Below are positions 43,807-46,991 of a stretch of DNA of 46,991 nucleotides, in pieces. The position numbers and the translations under genes are program-made. The DNA is from Thermoplasmata archaeon (GTDB lineage Archaea; Thermoplasmatota; Thermoplasmata; RBG-16-68-12; JAGMCJ01), in NCBI GenBank assembly GCA_023136265.1, contig JAGLRN010000052.1, positions 1-46,991 on the forward strand, in the 5' to 3' direction. The stretch's first letter is position 1, and the number at the start of each line of letters is the position of its first letter. The notes beneath the pieces are model-generated. The model saw only the letters and a program-made list of their open reading frames with translations. It was not told the DNA's origin and searched no databases.

Positions 43807-44058
43807 TCACAGGCCGAGGTAGTGCCTGACCTGCCTCTCCGTCGGTCTGCCCTGCACGGCGACCTTTCCATCCACGACCATCGTCGGGACCGCCCGAATG
43901 CCGTACTCCTTCGCCTTTTCGAGACAGACCTTGTCCTCGCATCTCTCGAAGAGATTGTACTCGGTCACGGTGCACTTCCCGTACCCCACGCGCTTGATGA
44001 TCTCCATCGCCTCCTTGCACAGCGGACAGCTGGCAGTGAAGACTTCTATCTCGGTCAT
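43807..44058 (-). CDS. small thioredoxin/glutaredoxin-like protein
   Basis: The 83-residue thioredoxin-fold protein has the redox motif SCPLCKEA, the cis-Pro in RAVPTMVVDGK and two extra Cys in RCEDKVC. It is full length for the small archaeal type. It would reduce protein or metal-bound disulfides. Its operon with the GDCCVxC protein suggests the two act together. The ATG is preceded by GGGTGACC. A TATA-like CTTATATGA on the minus strand lies near 44120-44128. Confidence 0.85.
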   Translation of the reverse strand: MTEIEVFTASCPLCKEAMEIIKRVGYGKCTVTEYNLFERCEDKVCLEKAKEYGIRAVPTMVVDGKVAVQGRPTERQVRHYLGL

Positions 44059-44452
44059 ATGGTCACCCGTTCACCCAATATCGCGTGTGTCCCGAAAAGG
44101 GTTTCGTCCTCACAACAACTCATATAAGAAGCTAGCGCTCGGATGGATAGGATTGCTCATCCCTCGGAACTTGAAACCACAGCACCCGCATGCAGTCCAT
44201 CGATGGAGAAGTGTCAGTGCTCCTGATGAACTCGGACATTCTTGATTGCTGTGCAGTCGTACGCCTCGAACTCACTTCCGTCCTCCCACTTCCCGCTTAT
44301 CTTGACATCTGATTCCCCGAAACGATTTCATCAGCCACTAGATTCATTTGCGAGAAGCTTATGGAAGTGAGGCCATGCGGGATCGAAGAGATTCGAGAAA
44401 ACATACTTGGACGTAGACAAGACGCATATAGGCTGTCAGATATAACGGTGTT
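44059..44452. other. divergent intergenic region with repeat copy 6 and promoters
   Basis: It holds a promoter for the thioredoxin gene (about 44120), CCCGAAAAGGGTTTCG at 44093-44108 (a possible degenerate relative of the repeat or an inverted repeat), repeat copy 6, and TATA-like GCATATAGG at 44424 for the OsmC gene. No gene seen. Confidence 0.5.
44315..44331 (+). repeat. CCCCGAAACGATTYCAT element, copy 6
   Basis: CCCCGAAACGATTTCAT, then no further match. It is 122 nt upstream of the OsmC gene. Confidence 0.85.
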
Positions 44453-44971
44453 ATGAACCACGTGAACATGGAGAGCCTGACGAAGCTAATGGAAGCGATT
44501 AAGGGGGACTCCGCGAATGGAAAAATAACCCCCAAGGTCACGGGAAAGTGGATATTCGAAGAAGGGCAGCCTCAGTTTCGCTCTGAGATGGAGGTCGAGG
44601 GGGGAACCTTCACTGTAGATGCCGACATGCCCACCCCACTGGGAGGATGGGGAAGCGCACCCGGTCCACTGCACTACTGTCTGTACGGCCTGGCATCTTG
44701 CTATGCGTTCACCTTTGCGGCTCTTGCCGCGATGGAGGGAGTTGCCCTTAGGAAGCTCGAGGTTGAAACCGAGGGCCACATCGACGTATCGAAGGTCTTT
44801 GGACTGTCGGATGACCCCATCGTTGAAGAAGTGAAGTGGAGAGTCGTTGTCGACTCTGACGCCGACGATCAGACGATAGAGAGGCTGAAGAAACTCGCCG
44901 AGGAGAGGTGTCCAGCGGTCTACTGCCTGATGAACCCGATCAAACTCACGATCGACGTTCGAAGAGGGTAA
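44453..44971 (+). CDS. OsmC-family protein
   Basis: The 172-residue protein has the OsmC fold pattern: a central PGPLHYCLYGLASCYAFTFAALA helix with the first conserved Cys and a later EERCPAVYCLM with the second. In the family these Cys reduce organic or fatty-acid hydroperoxides; many archaeal members are untested. GCATATAGG at 44424 is about 25 nt before ATG 44453, suggesting a leaderless mRNA; ATG 44468 is also possible with the second TATA-like AGATATAAC. Confidence 0.85.
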   Translation: MNHVNMESLTKLMEAIKGDSANGKITPKVTGKWIFEEGQPQFRSEMEVEGGTFTVDADMPTPLGGWGSAPGPLHYCLYGLASCYAFTFAALAAMEGVALRKLEVETEGHIDVSKVFGLSDDPIVEEVKWRVVVDSDADDQTIERLKKLAEERCPAVYCLMNPIKLTIDVRRG

Positions 44972-45017
44972 TTGGAGACTCCCCGACAGCGAACGAATCC
45001 CACTCGCTTCGGATCGG

Positions 45018-45392
45018 CTACGGGCGTCGCTTCCGGAGTTCCGCCACAATCCTCTTGTCGTAGGCCAGGACCTCCGCTCCGAGTGCCACACAGGTCTGGA
45101 CCACAAAGGCGTCGGCGAGGCTCATGCCCTTGGCCCTGTCGTAGATCTCCTTGACCGCGCTCAGCTCGACCTTCTCCGTGACCCTCACGTGGGGAAGCTG
45201 GAGAAGGGAGTCCAGAGCCTTCTTCCCCGCGCTCGGGCCGAATCGATAGGCGAGCAGATCGATGGTCTCCACCAGGATCTCGGAAGGAATGGCGACGGGG
45301 GCAGGAGCGCTCATGTCCTTCAACGCCCTCTTGTGAAATCGATCCCCCTCGGAGAAGAGCGCGTACAGGGCGCTGGTGTCGGCGACTCGCAT
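45018..45392 (-). CDS. vapC: VapC-family PIN-domain toxin
   Basis: The 124-residue PIN nuclease has the acidic site residues in VADTSALYAL, EILVETIDLL, SLADAFVV and AYDKRI. Such toxins cleave tRNA or rRNA. ATG 45392 overlaps the antitoxin's TGA as TGATG; GTG 45395 is an alternative. Convergent with the OsmC gene. Confidence 0.88.
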   Translation of the reverse strand: MRVADTSALYALFSEGDRFHKRALKDMSAPAPVAIPSEILVETIDLLAYRFGPSAGKKALDSLLQLPHVRVTEKVELSAVKEIYDRAKGMSLADAFVVQTCVALGAEVLAYDKRIVAELRKRRP

Positions 45393-45646
45393 CACTTCTT
45401 CTCCTTGATCGCCTTCTCGCGGGCCTCTCCCAGGAGCTCGTCGTGTCGCAGGGAGTCGTCCGGCATCCCGCCCTTGAATGTCGGAAGTCCCGAGAGGTCC
45501 ACGGTACCGGTTCTCCTCTCCAGCCGCACGAGGGCTTCCTCCCCGGGGCGGAGACCCAGTCTCTTCAGGTCGGCCTTATGGATGCGGAATCCGTAGGAGT
45601 TCCCCCACTTGAGGATCCGAGCCTTGATTATCGCGTCCTTCGTCAT
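45392..45646 (-). CDS. vapB: AbrB/MazE-type (VapB) antitoxin
   Basis: The 84-residue protein has an N-terminal SpoVT-AbrB DNA-binding fold (ARILKWGNSYGFRIHKADLKRLGLRPGEEALVRL) and a C-terminal flexible part that should wrap the toxin. It is upstream of and coupled to the PIN toxin. The TATA box TTTATACTC is 25 nt before ATG, so the mRNA is probably leaderless. Confidence 0.88.
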   Translation of the reverse strand: MTKDAIIKARILKWGNSYGFRIHKADLKRLGLRPGEEALVRLERRTGTVDLSGLPTFKGGMPDDSLRHDELLGEAREKAIKEKK

Positions 45647-45675
45647 GTATAACTACATCGTTATACGAGTATAAA
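45647..45675 (-). promoter_or_regulatory. promoter and operator of VapBC pair 1
   Basis: GTATAAC, 6 nt, GTTATAC (45647-45666) is a perfect 7-bp inverted repeat between the TATA box (about 45666-45674) and the start codon, the place for AbrB-type autorepression. Confidence 0.65.
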
Positions 45676-45785
45676 TCACTTACCGAAAGGGACAATCCGC
45701 AGCCAGGAATCGGAGAGAATGCATCCTACTCGTTCTGCAACCGCATGCACTCCTCGAGGGCGACCAGCTCCCTAGCTCTCCGCAA

Positions 45786-46193
45786 TCACTCCCCCGCGAA
45801 CGCCTCGAGAAGAGCTCCGGTCGAAACCGTGCTCTTCGGCGATCTCTCCAAGAGCGCCCCGTCCGCCGTCCACAGCAGGCAGTCCTCCCTCTCCGCGAGC
45901 GCCAGGTAACACCCGTCGTAGAAGGAGAGCCCATTCGACTTCGCCACCTCGATCGAGCGCGTGAGGAGGATCGGGTCAAAGGCGACGTCGTCGACCAGAC
46001 CGATCGCCTCGGTGAAGGGCGGGGTCCTTCCATCTCGCGAGACCTTCAGCGCGACGCTCCCCAGCTCGTACTTGATCAACTCCGGGGAGAGTAGCTTCTC
46101 CCTCGCCGTCAGCAGCAGGATGAGGGCGCGCACGTCGTCACTGTCCTCCTCCTCCACGAATGTCTTCGCCAGGACGCTCGCGTCGACTATCAC
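45786..46193 (-). CDS. vapC: VapC-family PIN-domain toxin
   Basis: The 135-residue protein has PIN motifs MIVDASVLAKTF, ELIKYELGSVALK, GLSFYDGCYLALAE and LLWTADGALLE with the acidic residues present. A start at GTG 46193 overlaps the antitoxin stop (GTGA). Different PIN subgroup from the first pair, so not a recent duplication. Confidence 0.88.
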   Translation of the reverse strand: MIVDASVLAKTFVEEEDSDDVRALILLLTAREKLLSPELIKYELGSVALKVSRDGRTPPFTEAIGLVDDVAFDPILLTRSIEVAKSNGLSFYDGCYLALAEREDCLLWTADGALLERSPKSTVSTGALLEAFAGE

Positions 46194-46405
46194 GACTCGT
46201 CCCTCAGCCTTCTGATGATGTCCGCCGCGCTCTCGCGGCTCCTGACCGCCTTCTTCTTGAGGACTCCGAGCGCCCGCTGCGCCCTGATCCTAGCGGCCTC
46301 GGCCTCGATCGCCCTTCGCGAGACCTCCGAGGGGCTCATGCCCTCCCGCTCGAGCTCCTTCAGCACGTCCTCGTCCACGCGTGTCGAGACCACTCTGGAG
46401 CGCAT
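46190..46405 (-). CDS. vapB: ribbon-helix-helix (VapB) antitoxin
   Basis: The 71-residue protein has an RHH-type N-terminus (VVSTRVDEDVLKELEREGMSPSEVSRRAIE) and a charged C-terminal helix. It is coupled to the PIN toxin. GAGGTG serves as RBS before ATG 46405. Confidence 0.85.
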   Translation of the reverse strand: MRSRVVSTRVDEDVLKELEREGMSPSEVSRRAIEAEAARIRAQRALGVLKKKAVRSRESAADIIRRLRDES

Positions 46406-46424
46406 GTATACACCTCTGTATACA
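46405..46424 (-). promoter_or_regulatory. operator of VapBC pair 2
   Basis: Two TGTATACA palindromes (46405-46412 and 46417-46424) separated by CCTC, overlapping the start codon and leader. TATA-like TTTATTA lies at about 46440-46447 on the minus strand. Confidence 0.65.
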
Positions 46425-46478
46425 GATAGGCATACCGAGGGTAATAAACCCTTCCGGGGCGGTCACTCGTTCACCGGA

Positions 46479-46685
46479 TCAGTCGAACCCGACGACCTCA
46501 CCAGTCCCGTCCTCCACAGCGACAGTCCTGAGATCCTCCTTGAGCACGCCGACGTCGAAGGTGACCTTCCAGACACCCTTCTTCTCATCCTCCTTCACCT
46601 TCTCGAGTTGGACGAAGCTGTAGCCTCCCTTCCTCTCGATGAACTCCTTGGCCTGATCGACGATCCACTCGGTCGTGCTCTCCAT
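46479..46685 (-). CDS. small hypothetical protein, PepSY/GvpO-like layout
   Basis: The 68-residue protein has an N-terminal helix (WIVDQAKEFIERKGGY) and a beta-sheet end (GVWKVTFDVGVL, RTVAVEDGTGEVVGFD). The helix-then-strands layout is like PepSY or GvpO domains, but similarity is weak. Not clearly linked to the toxin genes. Confidence 0.55.
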   Translation of the reverse strand: MESTTEWIVDQAKEFIERKGGYSFVQLEKVKEDEKKGVWKVTFDVGVLKEDLRTVAVEDGTGEVVGFD

Positions 46686-46779
46686 TCACATCTCTCTGCA
46701 TTGTGAAGGCGCTACAGCGAGATAAGGGTTATCGAAATGACAGGTGCGGTCCTGCGGGCACCTCGTCTCACAGTGTTAC

Positions 46780-46991
46780 TCACTCCCTCGGTTCCCTCTC
46801 CACGTGGTCCCTCACGAGCAGTGCGAGGGAATCGGCCATCCTCTCGATGTTCGGGTTCAGCCTCTCGAGGTTCTGCGCAATGACGTGGTACTTCTTGTCC
46901 AGGTCCTCGAACCCCCGGGTCGCTGCCTCCCTCAGCTCCCTCACCTCCCCGCCGACGGACTCCACTTTCTCGCCGACACACTCCGTCTTCC
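46780..46991 (-). CDS. coiled-coil protein, 5' end outside the window
   Basis: The frame is open to the window edge. Visible residues (VGGEVRELREAATRGFEDLDKKY, LNPNIERMADSLALLV) form heptad helices, as in small coiled-coil proteins often seen beside PIN toxin genes. A GTG at 46965 could start a 61-residue form. No function assigned. Confidence 0.5.
   Translation of the reverse strand, partial: KTECVGEKVESVGGEVRELREAATRGFEDLDKKYHVIAQNLERLNPNIERMADSLALLVRDHVEREPRE

Noticed and set aside
33999-44331. CRISPR array for the 17-nt repeats
   Set aside because: Spacing ranges from about 300 nt to 6 kb with genes between copies; no regular spacers and no cas genes.
1-46991. Insertion sequence or prophage
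   Set aside because: No transposase, integrase or phage structural gene was recognised in any frame.

Overview
This window comes from an archaeon, most likely a euryarchaeote of the Thermoplasmatota type (that placement is inference). The direct evidence is a TATA-binding protein gene, a tRNA-Ile with an intron one base 3' of the anticodon, a two-subunit archaeal transketolase, an HdrA-MvhD fusion, and many genes whose TATA-like box lies about 25 nt from the start codon with little or no leader. Base composition is moderately GC-rich and genes are tightly packed.

Layout. 1-3.7 kb: a heterodisulfide-reductase-like electron-transfer module (MvhD-like tail, HdrCB/HdrD-like protein, HdrA-MvhD fusion). 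3.8-7.2 kb: non-oxidative pentose phosphate genes (rpe divergent from tktA/tktB/transaldolase). 7.26-9.5 kb: tRNA-Asp abutting the 3' end of hisS, then a DMT transporter. 9.5-12.5 kb: a glmS and GlmU-like operon for UDP-GlcNAc synthesis. 12.6-13.6 kb: three tandem tiny membrane proteins sharing leader and trailer sequences, and a small Cys-rich protein. 13.7-17.4 kb: a BtuCDF/FecBCD-type metal-chelate ABC importer with a regulator as last gene and a palindromic candidate operator at the promoter. 17.4-22.8 kb: a possible three-gene operon of a nitroreductase, a double-zinc-ribbon coiled-coil protein and a 1245-residue coiled-coil protein. 22.9-25.6 kb: intron-containing tRNA-Ile, then a CadC-like repressor with a clear ArsR-type operator and a Zn/Cd/Pb P-type ATPase.

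25.6-28.7 kb: MscS channel and a divergent ATP-type PEP carboxykinase. 28.9-39.3 kb: membrane and cell-surface proteins, including a beta-helix protein, a 985-residue double-propeller protein, and a 1532-residue modular repeat protein with a C-terminal anchor. 39.6-44 kb: two tandem TPR-like proteins, a tiny membrane protein, TBP, and a surface-anchored haem-binding (ethylbenzene dehydrogenase-related) PKD protein. 43.6-45 kb: a GDCCVxC protein, a small thioredoxin and an OsmC protein, a plausible thiol/metal stress set. 45-46.7 kb: two VapBC toxin-antitoxin pairs, each with a palindromic operator, and a small hypothetical. The window ends inside a coiled-coil gene.

The two most unusual signals are (i) a 17-nt sequence, CCCCGAAACGATTYCAT, present six times in one orientation between 34.0 and 44.3 kb, with copies bracketing single small genes, and (ii) the nitroreductase/zinc-ribbon/giant coiled-coil locus. 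No database search was possible; family calls rest on motifs read by eye.
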